From: an uncultured Desulfovibrio sp.
GTDB taxonomy: Bacteria; Desulfobacterota; Desulfovibrionia; Desulfovibrionales; Desulfovibrionaceae
DNA length: 64,000 nucleotides
Reading direction: 5' to 3'
Assembly: GCF_944324525.1 (NCBI RefSeq)
Contig: NZ_CALUWS010000007.1
Span: 1-64,000, forward strand
In this document: positions 25,939-34,915 of the stretch, piece by piece
Layout of the letters: every line of letters begins with the position of its first letter
Position numbering within the stretch: the first letter of the stretch is position 1
The notes under the pieces: model-generated
The model's input: only the letters and a program-made list of their open reading frames with translations
Told to the model about the DNA's origin: nothing
Databases searched by the model: none
Made by a program: the position numbers and the translations under genes

Positions 25939-25965
25939 TAAATATATGCCGGATCGCGCCGTTAA
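25939..25965 (+). promoter_or_regulatory. sigma-28-type promoter of fliD
   Basis: TAAATATA, exactly 11-bp spacer, GCCGTTAA; close to the FliA consensus TAAAGTTT-N11-GCCGATAA. It lies 143 bp before the fliD start. Confidence 0.7.
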
Positions 25966-26108
25966 GCTCTAAAAGACGCATGCAGGGCGGGTGTCTGCCG
26001 GATGCATGCCGGACTTTGTGTTTGGCGTACATTTTGCAAGTGATTTTTGCCGGGAAAGTCTTTCCCGAAGAAAGCACATCGTCCCATATGTAATCAAGCG
26101 AGGTTGCC

Positions 26109-29100
26109 ATGTCGAGTTCCATTGCTGGCTCCATATATTATTCCGGTTTGAGCGGTTCAGGCACCGACTGGACTCAGACCCTGGAACAGCTCAAGCAAAT
26201 TGAGTCCATCCAGCTCAATCGCCTTCAGGCCTGGCAGGACGACTGGAACCTGCGCTATCAGGCCTTCGGCAAGATCATCGAGGCCGCCCAGAGCACCAAG
26301 AGCCAGATCGCTACGCTCAAGAACCGCAACAATTTCGTCTCCAAGCTGGTGACCAGCTCCGATGACGGCGTGGTGACGGGCACGGCCAACTCCAATGCCC
26401 AGAACATGCAGCACACCATCAACGTGAAGCAGGTGGCCAGCAACTCCGTCTGGGCGAACAAGCATGTCTTCTCTTCCAAGAACGACATCATCAACAAGAC
26501 CGACAATGCGGTGGACTTCAAGTTCACCTACGGCGGCAAGACGGTCTCCATCTCCGTCCCGCCCAACACCACGCTGGACTCCTTCGTGAGCCTGGTGAAC
26601 AACTCCAAGGACAATCCCGGCATCACCGTCAGCACGGTGAAGACGAGCGGCGGTTATCTGTTCCAGGTGGCCGGCAAGGATACCGGGGAAGAAAACAACC
26701 TCGTCATCTACGACTGCGCCCTTGAAGGCATGTCCGCTGCCGGGACGAGTTCCTCCTGGTCCACCAGCAAGGAAGTGAATCTCGGCGAAGTGCTCACCGA
26801 CCCCAGCGATTTCGTGTTTGACCTTGTTTACGACAACGGCACGAAGAAGAGCATCTCCATCAAGGGCAACTCCTCGCTGAACGACCTTGTGGATGCCATC
26901 AATTCCCAGACGGGGCGCAAGATCGCGAGCCTTGACCCCAGCGGCAATCTGAAGCTGGACGGCGTGCAGTCCTTCAAGCGCCGTGAAAGCTCGGAAGACG
27001 CCGACGTGCCCCCCAGCGTCAAGGTCTATGCCGGGACGAAGGAGGACATGTCCAAGCCGCTGGTCGATGGCGGCACCGGGCGGGATCTGACCTTCAACGT
27101 GGTGGTGGACAAGGGCTACGGCTACAAGAGCACCATTTCCGTGACGGTCAAGGATACCGCGACCCGCGAGGAATTTCTGGCCACCCTGGCCCAGGCCACG
27201 GGCAATACGGCCAACATGTCCATGTCGGATGACGGCCGCTGGTATATGGGCCTTTCCGGCGTGGAAAGCATCACGCCCGCGGGGGGCGGCAGCATGCCCA
27301 CCGGCATCAGCGTGGAGCAGACGCCGGCCAGCGGCACGTCCGTGGACTACACGGGCGGCGCGACCAAGGTCTTCAGCACGACCCTGACCTTCTCCAAGGA
27401 CAAGCTGAGCGAAAAGCTGAGCGACGCCAATCCGCCGAAGGAGCTCACCTATACCTTCACCATGGGCGACGGTACCACCAAGACCGTCAAGATCAGCAGC
27501 GACAAGACCAATGAGGAGCTGCTGAATGCCATTCAGGCGGAGATGGGCGGCAATATCGTTGACGAAGCCAACGGCGACAAGACGCTCAAGCTCGACGACG
27601 TGCGCGGCATGGCGCTGACGCAGGGCTATGTGGACCATCAGGGCTACAGCGCCACCGTCAAGGCGGAGATGACCATCGCCAACGGCACCATCGCGCCGGA
27701 ATCGGCGGGGGCCGGCGGGGGCGAGAATCTGCTGGAAACGCCGCCGGATCTTGAGTACACCGTGGTGAAGAACGATGGTACGGAGGTGAAGTTCTCTCTG
27801 GCCAGCGGTTCCACCATGCAGAATGTGCTGGATGAGCTGAAGAGGCAGGGCCTGGATGCCTCCGTCGTGGGCGGAAAGCTGGTCGTCAAGGACATCGTGT
27901 CCCTCACGGGCCCCGGCATCACCGGCCAGATCACGGATTCCGACAACTGGAACATCAAGCAGTCCGCCAATGCCATCTACACGGTGGACAACTGGCCCAT
28001 GGAGCTGGAGAGCTCCTCCAACTCGATCTCGGACGTCATCGAAGGCGTGACGATCAACCTTCAGGGCGTCGGCGAGGCCACCATCAACGTCAACACCGAC
28101 GGTGAGGCCCTGCAGGAAAGCGTGCAGACCTTCCTGGATGCCGTGAACAGTCTCCTGACGACGGTGCAGACCTTCACCAAGTACGACGAGAACGCGGAAA
28201 CGACGTCCACCGACCCGGAAGACGACAACTACAGCATGTCCCAGTTGACGGCCCAGAAGGGCGGTCTTCTGCAGGGCAACTACGGCGTGCAGCTCTTCAA
28301 TTCGCGCTTCAAGTCCATGCTTTCCGGCACGCCGGCCGGTTATCAGACGCGCACCTCGGCGGACGACATCCTGTCCGGCGACCTGCTCGCCAACCTGGCC
28401 AACATGGGCATCAAGACCGATACGGACGAAACCAGCGAGACCTATGGCCTGCTGGTCATCGCGCCTGCGTCCACCATTGATTCGCTCACGGAGCTGGACC
28501 AGGAAAACTACAACAAGATGATGTCCGAGAACATGGAAGCCGTGGTGGACTTCTTCTGCGGGCCGAGCACGCCGGGTACCTCCACCACCAACGCCTTCCG
28601 TTACGCCAGCAGCGTGCAGGGCATCACCCAGGCCGGCATCTATGACGTCAGCTACGAAGTGGACTCCGCCGGCAACATCCTTGAGGTCTACATCAATGGC
28701 GTCAAGGCCAACAACGACCCCAGCATGGGCAGCAACTACTACTCCTGCCCGTCGGGAGATGCCCGCGGTCTGTCCATCCTCATCGACGACCTGTCGCCCG
28801 GCAAGCATGAAGGCCAGGTGCGCATCAAGTACGGCCTGCTGGATACCGTGGACAATTTCCTCAAGGCGGAGCTGACCTGGCAGGATACCGGCGACGGCGT
28901 GGACGATGATTCCATGTCCATCAAGTCGCAGAACGGCGCCCTGATGATCTTGCAGGATAACTACAAGACCATCATGGAGAATATCCAGGAAAAGATCGAT
29001 CGGGAAAAGGATCGTATCTCGCTCTGGGAAGAGCGGCAGAAGGCGGCCTTTGCCCGTCTGGAGACCCTGCTTGCCCGGTACAACAAGACGCAGACTTCCC

Positions 29101-29138
29101 TTGAGAGTCAACTCAAGCAGTTGAGCGGCGGCAGTTAA
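26109..29138 (+). CDS. fliD: flagellar filament cap protein FliD (HAP2), enlarged
   Basis: Cap of the flagellar filament, secreted through the flagellar export apparatus. The 1009-residue protein has the FliD N-domain (GLSGSGTDWTQTLEQLKQIE to about residue 120, with helical FGKIIEAAQSTKSQIATLKN). The FliD C-domain is at about 655-1000 with DVIEGVTINLQGVGEATINV, ALQESVQTFLDAVNSLL and a terminal coiled coil (LARYNKTQTSLESQLKQLSG). Most homologues are 450-700 residues. The extra length is a series of about five similar 80-100-residue modules with a Flagellin-IN-like pattern. The ATG has an AGCGAGGTTGCC ribosome-binding site. fliS follows 47 bp later. Confidence 0.95.
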   Translation: MSSSIAGSIYYSGLSGSGTDWTQTLEQLKQIESIQLNRLQAWQDDWNLRYQAFGKIIEAAQSTKSQIATLKNRNNFVSKLVTSSDDGVVTGTANSNAQNMQHTINVKQVASNSVWANKHVFSSKNDIINKTDNAVDFKFTYGGKTVSISVPPNTTLDSFVSLVNNSKDNPGITVSTVKTSGGYLFQVAGKDTGEENNLVIYDCALEGMSAAGTSSSWSTSKEVNLGEVLTDPSDFVFDLVYDNGTKKSISIKGNSSLNDLVDAINSQTGRKIASLDPSGNLKLDGVQSFKRRESSEDADVPPSVKVYAGTKEDMSKPLVDGGTGRDLTFNVVVDKGYGYKSTISVTVKDTATREEFLATLAQATGNTANMSMSDDGRWYMGLSGVESITPAGGGSMPTGISVEQTPASGTSVDYTGGATKVFSTTLTFSKDKLSEKLSDANPPKELTYTFTMGDGTTKTVKISSDKTNEELLNAIQAEMGGNIVDEANGDKTLKLDDVRGMALTQGYVDHQGYSATVKAEMTIANGTIAPESAGAGGGENLLETPPDLEYTVVKNDGTEVKFSLASGSTMQNVLDELKRQGLDASVVGGKLVVKDIVSLTGPGITGQITDSDNWNIKQSANAIYTVDNWPMELESSSNSISDVIEGVTINLQGVGEATINVNTDGEALQESVQTFLDAVNSLLTTVQTFTKYDENAETTSTDPEDDNYSMSQLTAQKGGLLQGNYGVQLFNSRFKSMLSGTPAGYQTRTSADDILSGDLLANLANMGIKTDTDETSETYGLLVIAPASTIDSLTELDQENYNKMMSENMEAVVDFFCGPSTPGTSTTNAFRYASSVQGITQAGIYDVSYEVDSAGNILEVYINGVKANNDPSMGSNYYSCPSGDARGLSILIDDLSPGKHEGQVRIKYGLLDTVDNFLKAELTWQDTGDGVDDDSMSIKSQNGALMILQDNYKTIMENIQEKIDREKDRISLWEERQKAAFARLETLLARYNKTQTSLESQLKQLSGGS

Positions 29139-29185
29139 CAGGTAAAAGAAAAGAGACCGACGCTTTCAGTGAAGGAACGGAATAG

Positions 29186-29950
29186 ATGAATACTCGCGCC
29201 ACACAGGCCTATATGCAGACGAATGTCGGCACCGCCGATCAGGGGCGTCTTTTGCTGATGCTCTATGACGGGGCGCTGAAATTCCTGCAGCAGGCCCGCG
29301 AAAAGATGTTGGAAAAAGATTATGCCGCCAAGGGCATCCTCATTTCCAAAGTCATCGACATCGTCAACGAGCTCTCCTCCTCGCTCAATATGGAGCGGGG
29401 AGGGGACTTGGCGGTCAATCTCAGCAACCTGTACTTTTTGTGCACGGCACGCCTGCTCGAGGCCAACCTCAAGATGAGCGTCGAGCGGCTGGACAGCGTC
29501 TCCCAGATCCTGTCGGGACTGCGCAGCGCTTATGCCCAGATCATCGACAAGCCTGAAGCCAAGCAGGCGGTCGCCGAGATATCCGCCCGCATGAAGCCGG
29601 CGGCCTCCATGCAGCAGCGCAAGGCCGTGCCGCAGGCCATGCCCGGTCTTTCCGCCGTCGGGCATATGCCCAGGGCTATGGCGCAGGCCGCGTACGGGCG
29701 CAACGCCATGCGGCTGGACCCCACCGGGGATGCTGCCGCCGCGCCGCAGGCCGCGGCTCCCGCTGCGGAGCCTGCCGCCACGCCGCCCCTGGCGGCCCAG
29801 CAGATGGCGCGTCCGGTGGCCAAGCCTGCGGAAGCTGAAGCGCCTGCCGCCGCTCCGGCGAACGCGGGCGAAGCGGCCGACAAGCCTCGTCTGAGCGGCT
29901 TGCCGCCCCGGCGTGTGCCCAGCGTCTACGGCAACAACAAACCTTCCTAA
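29186..29950 (+). CDS. fliS: flagellin export chaperone FliS with Ala/Pro-rich C-terminal extension
   Basis: The first 125 residues are a typical FliS helical bundle: AYMQTNVGTADQGRLLLMLY, ALKFLQQAREKM and LSSSLNMERGGDLAVNLSNL. FliS binds the flagellin C-terminus before export. Residues about 135-254 form a low-complexity tail rich in Ala and Pro that ends LPPRRVPSVYGNNKPS. Usual FliS proteins are about 130 residues, so this tail nearly doubles the length. The ATG is preceded by GAAGGAACGGAATAG. It follows fliD in the usual order. Confidence 0.93.
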   Translation: MNTRATQAYMQTNVGTADQGRLLLMLYDGALKFLQQAREKMLEKDYAAKGILISKVIDIVNELSSSLNMERGGDLAVNLSNLYFLCTARLLEANLKMSVERLDSVSQILSGLRSAYAQIIDKPEAKQAVAEISARMKPAASMQQRKAVPQAMPGLSAVGHMPRAMAQAAYGRNAMRLDPTGDAAAAPQAAAPAAEPAATPPLAAQQMARPVAKPAEAEAPAAAPANAGEAADKPRLSGLPPRRVPSVYGNNKPS

Positions 29951-30040
29951 GCTCGCGTGAGCGGCTCCTCATGGCTGCAGGAAAGCATGCCCTGAGCGAG
30001 AGTCTTGTACGTTCTCACCGAGAAAAGCTTTTGGCCAGAG

Positions 30041-30080
30041 CAGCCGGTTCGTCGCATCGCGGCGGGCCGGCTGTTCGTTT
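30041..30080 (+). terminator. probable terminator after fliS
   Basis: CAGCCGG paired with CCGGCTG across a GC-rich loop, then TTCGTTTT. Region 29951-30402 otherwise holds repeat copy R5 and no gene. Confidence 0.6.
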
Positions 30081-30154
30081 TGCGGAAAGGCGGGCATGCC
30101 TTTCCCGTCATGCGGCGTCCACGCAAACGGCAGGCGGACGTCACGCAACTCTCC

Positions 30155-30300
30155 TGAGCATTTCCCGTTTGAAACGCGTTGCGTTTCAAACCATACGGCC
30201 TGGCGCTTCGCGGAAAAAAACGCGGTTTTTCGGCTTGCTTTCGGCCGGGGCGCTGTGCCGCCGCCCCGCGTTTCACCTTTTTCAAAGGTGAAACGCTCTT
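30155..30300 (+). repeat. four-palindrome repeat, copy R5
   Basis: Full-length copy in the opposite orientation to R2-R4: starts TGAGCATTTCCC with the perfect palindrome GTTTGAAACGC-GTT-GCGTTTCAAAC and ends GTGAAACGCTCTT. It is located between fliS and hisI. Confidence 0.9.
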
Positions 30301-30402
30301 GCGTCCGCGTGCGTTTATGGCTAGCGTGCATTTGTCCGCGGCTGTCGTTTTCCCGTTGCGCGGGACACGGCGGACGTGAGTTTTTCCCCAAGGAGAATGC
30401 CT

Positions 30403-30783
30403 ATGTCCACGGCGTTTTGTCCTGATTTCAGCAAGGGGCTCATCCCCGCCATCGCGCAGGATGCGGCAACGGGCGAAGTGCTCATGCTGGCCTATATGAA
30501 CGAGGAGGCCTGGCAGCGCACGCTGGCAACGGGCGAGGCCCATTACTGGAGCCGCAGCCGCGGCGAGCTCTGGCATAAGGGAGGGACGTCCGGCCATGTG
30601 CAGAAGGTCCTTTCCATCCGCCTGGACTGCGACAACGACACCGTCCTGCTGCGCATCGAGCAGGTCGGCGGCGCGGCCTGCCATACGGGTCGCCGTTCCT
30701 GTTTTTACCGGGAGTGGAAGGACGGCGCGGTGACCGACTGTTCTCCCGTAGTGTTCGATCCCCAGAGCGTCTACGGGCGCTAA
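30403..30783 (+). CDS. hisI: phosphoribosyl-AMP cyclohydrolase
   Basis: Third step of histidine synthesis, opening the adenine ring of PR-AMP. The 126-residue stand-alone HisI has the signature [31 protein letters not shown], the metal-binding [10 protein letters not shown], and [13 protein letters not shown] (about residues 30-110). ATG 30403 is six bases after AAGGAGA and is preferred over ATG 30397. The 57-bp gap to hisG suggests co-transcription. The other his genes are not in the window. Confidence 0.96.
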   Translation: MSTAFCPDFSKGLIPAIAQDAATGEVLMLAYMNEEAWQRTLATGEAHYWSRSRGELWHKGGTSGHVQKVLSIRLDCDNDTVLLRIEQVGGAACHTGRRSCFYREWKDGAVTDCSPVVFDPQSVYGR

Positions 30784-30839
30784 CCACCCGTACGCACCGC
30801 ACGCTTAACACGAGGGCGCCATGCGCCCGGAGCTTATGC

Positions 30840-31727
30840 ATGAACGCACAACCCATCATCAAACTGGGCGTCCCCAAGGGCTCGCTGGAAGAAGCCACCA
30901 TCAACCTTTTTGACCGCGCCGGCTGGAAGATCCGCAAGCATACGCGCAACTACTTCCCCGAGATCAATGACCCGGAGATCAGCGCCTCGCTCTGCCGGGT
31001 GCAGGAGATCGGCGGCTACGTTGCGGCGGGCATCCTCGACGTGGGCATCGTGGGGCTCGACTGGCTGCACGAAGTGGAACATGACAAGGACGTGCAGATC
31101 ATTTCCGAGCTGGCCTATTCCAAGACGTCCTGCCGGCCCTGCCGCTGGGTGCTTGCCGTGGCCGGGGACTCGCCCTACCAGAAGCCGCAGGATCTGGCGG
31201 GCAAGCGCATCGCCACCGAGTTGCAGGGCCTGACGCGCAAGTATTTTGCCGGACTGGGCATCGACGTGGACATCTTCTATTCCTGGGGGGCCACCGAGGC
31301 CAAGGTGGTGGAAGGGCTGGCCGACGGCATCGTGGAAGTGACGGAGACCGGCACGACCATCCGGGCGCACGGCCTGCGCATCATCGACGAGGTCATGAGC
31401 TCCTATCCCGTGCTCATCGCCAACCGCGAGGCCTGGGCCGATCCGCGCAAGCGCGTCAAGATCGAGCAGATCGACCTGCTCCTGCAGGGGGCCCTGCGGG
31501 CGGAAAACCTGGTGGCCATCAAGATGAACGCGCCTGCGGACCGTCTGGACGCCATCCTCCAGATGCTGCCCTCGCTCAACTCGCCCACGGTGTCTCCGCT
31601 CCAGAACGAAAAATGGCTTTCCGTGGAAACGGTGGTCAATATCGACGTGGTGCGCGATCTGATCCCGCGCCTGCGTCAGGCCGGCGCCGAGGGCATCATC
31701 GAGTACGCGCTGAACAAGGTCATTTAG
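30840..31727 (+). CDS. hisG: ATP phosphoribosyltransferase (long form)
   Basis: First committed enzyme of histidine synthesis. The 295-residue protein is the long (HisG-L) type: two periplasmic-binding-like catalytic lobes (IKLGVPKGSLEEATINLF; DVGIVGLDWLHE; GIVEVTETGTTIRAHGLRII). A C-terminal regulatory ACT-like domain (about 225-295, LLQGALRAENLVAIKMNAP, then LNSPTVSPL) binds histidine for feedback control. ATG 30840 is chosen over upstream in-frame starts because CCGGAG sits seven bases before it and the extra residues overlap hisI. A strong terminator follows. Confidence 0.97.
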   Translation: MNAQPIIKLGVPKGSLEEATINLFDRAGWKIRKHTRNYFPEINDPEISASLCRVQEIGGYVAAGILDVGIVGLDWLHEVEHDKDVQIISELAYSKTSCRPCRWVLAVAGDSPYQKPQDLAGKRIATELQGLTRKYFAGLGIDVDIFYSWGATEAKVVEGLADGIVEVTETGTTIRAHGLRIIDEVMSSYPVLIANREAWADPRKRVKIEQIDLLLQGALRAENLVAIKMNAPADRLDAILQMLPSLNSPTVSPLQNEKWLSVETVVNIDVVRDLIPRLRQAGAEGIIEYALNKVI

Positions 31728-31750
31728 GGCGAGGCGGAGACGCCGCGTCA

Positions 31751-31842
31751 CCCGGCCAAAAGAGTGCGGAAAACCATGTTTTCCACGCAACGACAGGCCA
31801 CATGGTTGGGAAGGTAAAGCCTTCCAAACGGAATATGCTCTG
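31751..31842 (-). repeat. four-palindrome repeat, internally deleted copy R6
   Basis: Retains the A/T palindrome region (GCGGAAAAC-CATG-TTTTCC), CGACAGGCCACATGG and the terminal GGAATATGCTCTGA; one end and the GC-rich palindrome are missing. Confidence 0.75.
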
Positions 31843-31874
31843 AGAGGGGCGTGTCCTCACGGACCGAAATGGTG

Positions 31875-31929
31875 AGCCCGCACACGGCAGCCGCGCGAAG
31901 ATGGCGCGGGACGTGTGCGGGCTTTTTTT
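31875..31929 (+). terminator. rho-independent terminator of hisG
   Basis: AGCCCGCACACG paired with CGTGTGCGGGCT, containing an inner CGCGC/GCGCG stem, and ending in seven T residues. It also separates hisG from the convergent lipoprotein gene. Confidence 0.9.
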
Positions 31930-32003
31930 ACGGCGGCGTGTCCGCTGGCCGCGTGAGCGTTTTGCCCGTCAGGCGGCAGACCGTCCGCAGTTGGCGGGTC
32001 TGG

Positions 32004-32255
32004 TCATTCGCACTTGATGATCAGGTTGCGCATGGGGATCTCGCCCACGGCGGACGTATTCTGGGACATGATCTGATATTTGCCGCCGTCGCACATGTCG
32101 GCGGCCTTGTTGTAGCATTCGGCCCAGTCGTTATCCATGCCGTTGCAGTTGACGGAATAGCCCTCCGTCCCGTCAGGCAGACGGGCGGTATTGGCGCCGC
32201 CGCAGCCGGCGGCCAGCAGGGCGCAGAGGCCGAGCGCCAGAGTAAGCAGTTTCAT
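32004..32255 (-). CDS. small lipoprotein of unknown function (83 aa)
   Basis: Signal peptide MKLLTLALGLCALLAAGCGG has a lipobox LAAGC, so the mature protein is about 65 residues anchored by Cys 18. The mature part has four further cysteines (CNG, ECY, MCDG, final KCE), which suggests disulfides in the periplasm. I do not recognise a family. Preceded by AAGGAGATACGAT, a strong ribosome-binding site. The TauE-like gene ends 35 bp upstream on the same strand; they may share a transcript. Confidence 0.8.
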   Translation of the reverse strand: MKLLTLALGLCALLAAGCGGANTARLPDGTEGYSVNCNGMDNDWAECYNKAADMCDGGKYQIMSQNTSAVGEIPMRNLIIKCE

Positions 32256-32290
32256 ATCGTATCTCCTTGGAAAGAGCGTCCGCGGCAGGG

Positions 32291-33028
32291 CTAGCGCAGC
32301 AGGGCGCGTCCCATGCCGACCACGGAAACCAGTATGAGGAACAGCAGGACATAGCGCTTGAACCGCGCTTCGTCCACACTATGGAACCAGCGTGTGCCGA
32401 GCCACATGCCGATCCACATGAACGGCAGCACCACGAGGGCATCTACCACGCTCTGCCAGGACATGAGGCCCGAGTGGATAAAGAAACACGAGGTCAGCAC
32501 ATCCAGGGCCAGAAAGAAGACGATGAGCGTGGCCCGTGCCGCCTCGGCCGGCAGGGTGACCAGCATGAAGAGCACGACCGGCGGCCCGCCGTTGGAGGAT
32601 GCGCCGTTGACGAAGCCCGTGGCCGCGCCCACGCCGACGATGCCGAGCGGGCCCAGCGGGCGCGAGGGCTTGACGCCGGACAACAGCACCAGCGTCAGGA
32701 CGAGGACCAGCGCATTCACGCCGATGGTCATGGCCTGCGCCGGGACGTGGATGAGCAGGGCCATGCCCACAGGCGTCAGCGGGATGACGCCCAGCAGCAG
32801 GAGGCCGGTGACCTTCCAGTCGCATTGCCGCCAGACAAAGGGGGCGTGCCCGGCGCTGGCGAGGATCTCCCAAAGCAGGAGCAGCGGCACCACCTGCGCC
32901 GGCGGCATGACGAAGGTCAGCAGCACCAGCGCCAGCATGGAGAAGCCGAAGCCGGTCGCCCCGCGAATGATGCCCGCCGCAAATACCGCGAACGCCGCAT
33001 AGGCAAATACGATCCATCCGAATGACAT
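32291..33028 (-). CDS. TauE/SafE-family sulfite/sulfonate permease-like membrane protein
   Basis: The 245-residue protein has about eight hydrophobic segments and the TauE/SafE pattern: GIIRGATGFGFSMLALVLLT near the N-terminus and a second GAATGFVNGASSNGGPPVVL (about residues 128-148) in the repeated half. Members move sulfite, sulfonates or related anions. In a sulfate reducer a role with sulfur oxyanions is tempting but is inference. ATG 33028 follows GGAGGTCGGTC; longer in-frame extension upstream is not coding. Confidence 0.85.
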   Translation of the reverse strand: MSFGWIVFAYAAFAVFAAGIIRGATGFGFSMLALVLLTFVMPPAQVVPLLLLWEILASAGHAPFVWRQCDWKVTGLLLLGVIPLTPVGMALLIHVPAQAMTIGVNALVLVLTLVLLSGVKPSRPLGPLGIVGVGAATGFVNGASSNGGPPVVLFMLVTLPAEAARATLIVFFLALDVLTSCFFIHSGLMSWQSVVDALVVLPFMWIGMWLGTRWFHSVDEARFKRYVLLFLILVSVVGMGRALLR

Positions 33029-33121
33029 GACCGACCTCCTGACCGCCGCCTGCGGCGGCTCGTCCCCGATAGCACAACCCCGGGCGGAAGAGAAGGCTTT
33101 ACGAAGGCGGCGTAATGGCCT

Positions 33122-34234
33122 ATGAATAAAAAAATTCACCACACGCCCCAGGGCGTGACCCGGCAGGAACTCATGAAGAATTCGCACGGCGTGCTGAGCG
33201 GCACACTCTGTCTTGCTCTTGTGGCGGTAGCCTACTGCGTCTGGACAGCCTTCGGCAATGACGTCAACGTCTGCGTGACCGAAGGGTGCAGTCTGTACCA
33301 GGATGCCAATCTCGGCGGCGTATCCCTCTGGTGGATCGGCGCCGTGACCTTTGCCGTCCTGGCCCTGCTGGCTCTGGTGGGCGCGGCCCGCGTGGGACGC
33401 GTCATCGCCGGGCTTGCCCTGGCGGGGGACATCGTCCTCCTGCTGCTCATGGCGGCTACGGCCCCCTGCATCAGCTGCCTCGGGGCGGCCCTCTTCTTTG
33501 CCGGCGTCTACGCCTGCTTCCGCCGGGCGGACATGGATCCGCAGGGCAAGGGCGTGCCGTCGCGCCGTTCCATCCTGGTACTCTGCTGGCTTGTGCTGTT
33601 CCTCATCAATGCCGGGGCCTCGGCCCGCCTTGCGGCGTCTGTCTGGAGCATCAGCGACCCCAGCGGGACGCCGTCCGTGCGGGTGTTCTACTCGCCTTCC
33701 TGTTCCGCCTGCGCTCAAGCCATCGAGGCCCTGTCGGGCAATGTGAGCGTGGCGTTCTACCCCGTGGCGGAAACGCCGGAGGACGTCTACATGGTCGCCG
33801 CCATGCGCGAGGCCGTGGAGCGCGGCCTCAATATGAAGGAAGCTCTCGAACTGGCCAAAAAGGCGGAAAATCCCGGTGGACTGGCCGCCATCTCGCCGGA
33901 CATGCTCTGGCTGCGCCTGCGCCTGCTGCGCAACAAGGCCCATGTCTACCTTTCGGGTTCGCAGACCGTGCCCTTTATCGAATACCACGGACTGCCGTCC
34001 ATGCTCGTGTCCAAAGCGGAGAACAAGACCCGGCGGCAGGCTGCCGTCCGGCAGGAAGAAGCGCCCGCGCAGGACGCCGCGCCGCGTCCTTCCGCCTCTT
34101 CGCTGCCGCTGGAGCCTGTGACCGGCGGTCTGACGCCGCGGGGCAATGCGGCCCAGGGGGAATTCGGAACGCCAAGCCTCTTTGACGATCCCGTAGCCGG
34201 GAGCTGCGGCGGGCAGATCCCCTGCCCTGAATAA
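33122..34234 (+). CDS. VKOR-like membrane protein fused to a thioredoxin-like domain
   Basis: The 370-residue protein has four or five N-terminal membrane helices with a VKOR/DsbB layout: a paired CVTEGC in the first periplasmic loop (about residues 50-56), GGVSLWWIGAVTF, and the active-site type CISC (about 115-118). A thioredoxin-like domain follows with CSAC (about 195-198, VRVFYSPSCSACAQAIEAL). Such fusions reoxidise or drive disulfide formation in the periplasm. The C-terminal 60 residues are low complexity with a final CGGQIPCPE. No strong ribosome-binding site precedes ATG 33122; ATG 33173 (after CAGGAACTC) is a reasonable alternative. Function is inferred from domain layout. Confidence 0.7.
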   Translation: MNKKIHHTPQGVTRQELMKNSHGVLSGTLCLALVAVAYCVWTAFGNDVNVCVTEGCSLYQDANLGGVSLWWIGAVTFAVLALLALVGAARVGRVIAGLALAGDIVLLLLMAATAPCISCLGAALFFAGVYACFRRADMDPQGKGVPSRRSILVLCWLVLFLINAGASARLAASVWSISDPSGTPSVRVFYSPSCSACAQAIEALSGNVSVAFYPVAETPEDVYMVAAMREAVERGLNMKEALELAKKAENPGGLAAISPDMLWLRLRLLRNKAHVYLSGSQTVPFIEYHGLPSMLVSKAENKTRRQAAVRQEEAPAQDAAPRPSASSLPLEPVTGGLTPRGNAAQGEFGTPSLFDDPVAGSCGGQIPCPE

Positions 34235-34295
34235 GACAGGCCCTGCGGGCCGTGGATTGCATGCGCGTCTTGCCCTGCCCGTCCCGGGACAGGGC

Positions 34296-34325
34296 TTGAC
34301 GCAACATGTGCTTGTCTCGTATATC
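34296..34325 (+). promoter_or_regulatory. probable promoter of the RsbRD-like/dsrMKJOP operon
   Basis: TTGACG, 18-bp spacer, TATATC, 39 bp before the ATG at 34365. A GCCCTG/CAGGGC hairpin (34271-34294) immediately upstream may terminate the previous gene. Confidence 0.6.
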
Positions 34326-34364
34326 TAAACGCCTTTTGACTCTAGCTTGTGAAAAGTTGGTCCC

Positions 34365-34892
34365 ATGAAAATTCACGATATCTTCCGCCCGCAGAAGGAT
34401 GCGGTGGTCAGCAAGTGGATAGAGGCCGTGTACGAGACCTATCCGCTTGAAACGACAGGTTTTCTCAGGACGAGGAAAGATCCCTTCACCAATCCGGTGG
34501 GGGACATGACGCACGAGGCGGCGGGGCGTCTGTTCGACGCCGTGTCCGGCGAGGACACCGACCCCGTGACGGTGCGGCAGGCCATCGACCGCTTCGTGCG
34601 GTTGCGGGCCGTGCAGAAGATGACCCCCAGTCAGGCCATCGGGGTGTTTTTTCTGCTCAAGCCCATCATGCGGGAGTTGCTCCTGCCGCTCTGCGCGGGC
34701 GACAAGGCCCGCGCGGCCTATCTTAATGCGGAATCACGGCTGGACAGCATCGTGCTGCTGGCCTTTGATATGTATACGGAGGCGCGCGAGACGCTGGCCG
34801 AATCGCGCATCACCGAGATCCGCTCCCAGTATGCACAGGTCGTGCGCTGGGCGCAGACGGTGGATGGCAGCCCGGTTTCGGGCAAAAGCTAA
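34365..34892 (+). CDS. RsbRD-like N-terminal-domain protein preceding dsrM
   Basis: The 175-residue cytoplasmic helical protein matches the RsbRD N-terminal domain pattern: VSKWIEAVYETYP near the start, FTNPVGDMTHEAAGRLFDAV, and FVRLRAVQKMTPSQAIGVFFLLKP (about residues 82-105). This domain is a sensor module in RsbR-like co-antagonists of the stressosome, but here there is no STAS domain. It starts the dsrMKJOP transcription unit, 23 bp before dsrM, and a gene of this kind precedes dsrM in related species to my knowledge. A regulatory or assembly role for the complex is inference. Confidence 0.8.
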   Translation: MKIHDIFRPQKDAVVSKWIEAVYETYPLETTGFLRTRKDPFTNPVGDMTHEAAGRLFDAVSGEDTDPVTVRQAIDRFVRLRAVQKMTPSQAIGVFFLLKPIMRELLLPLCAGDKARAAYLNAESRLDSIVLLAFDMYTEARETLAESRITEIRSQYAQVVRWAQTVDGSPVSGKS

Positions 34893-34915
34893 CACATTTC
34901 CAAGCGAGGTAGGGA

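Noticed and set aside
33029..33988. N-terminal extension of the TauE-like protein
   Set aside because: It overlaps the VKOR-like gene antisense; GGAGG and ATG at 33028 define the start.
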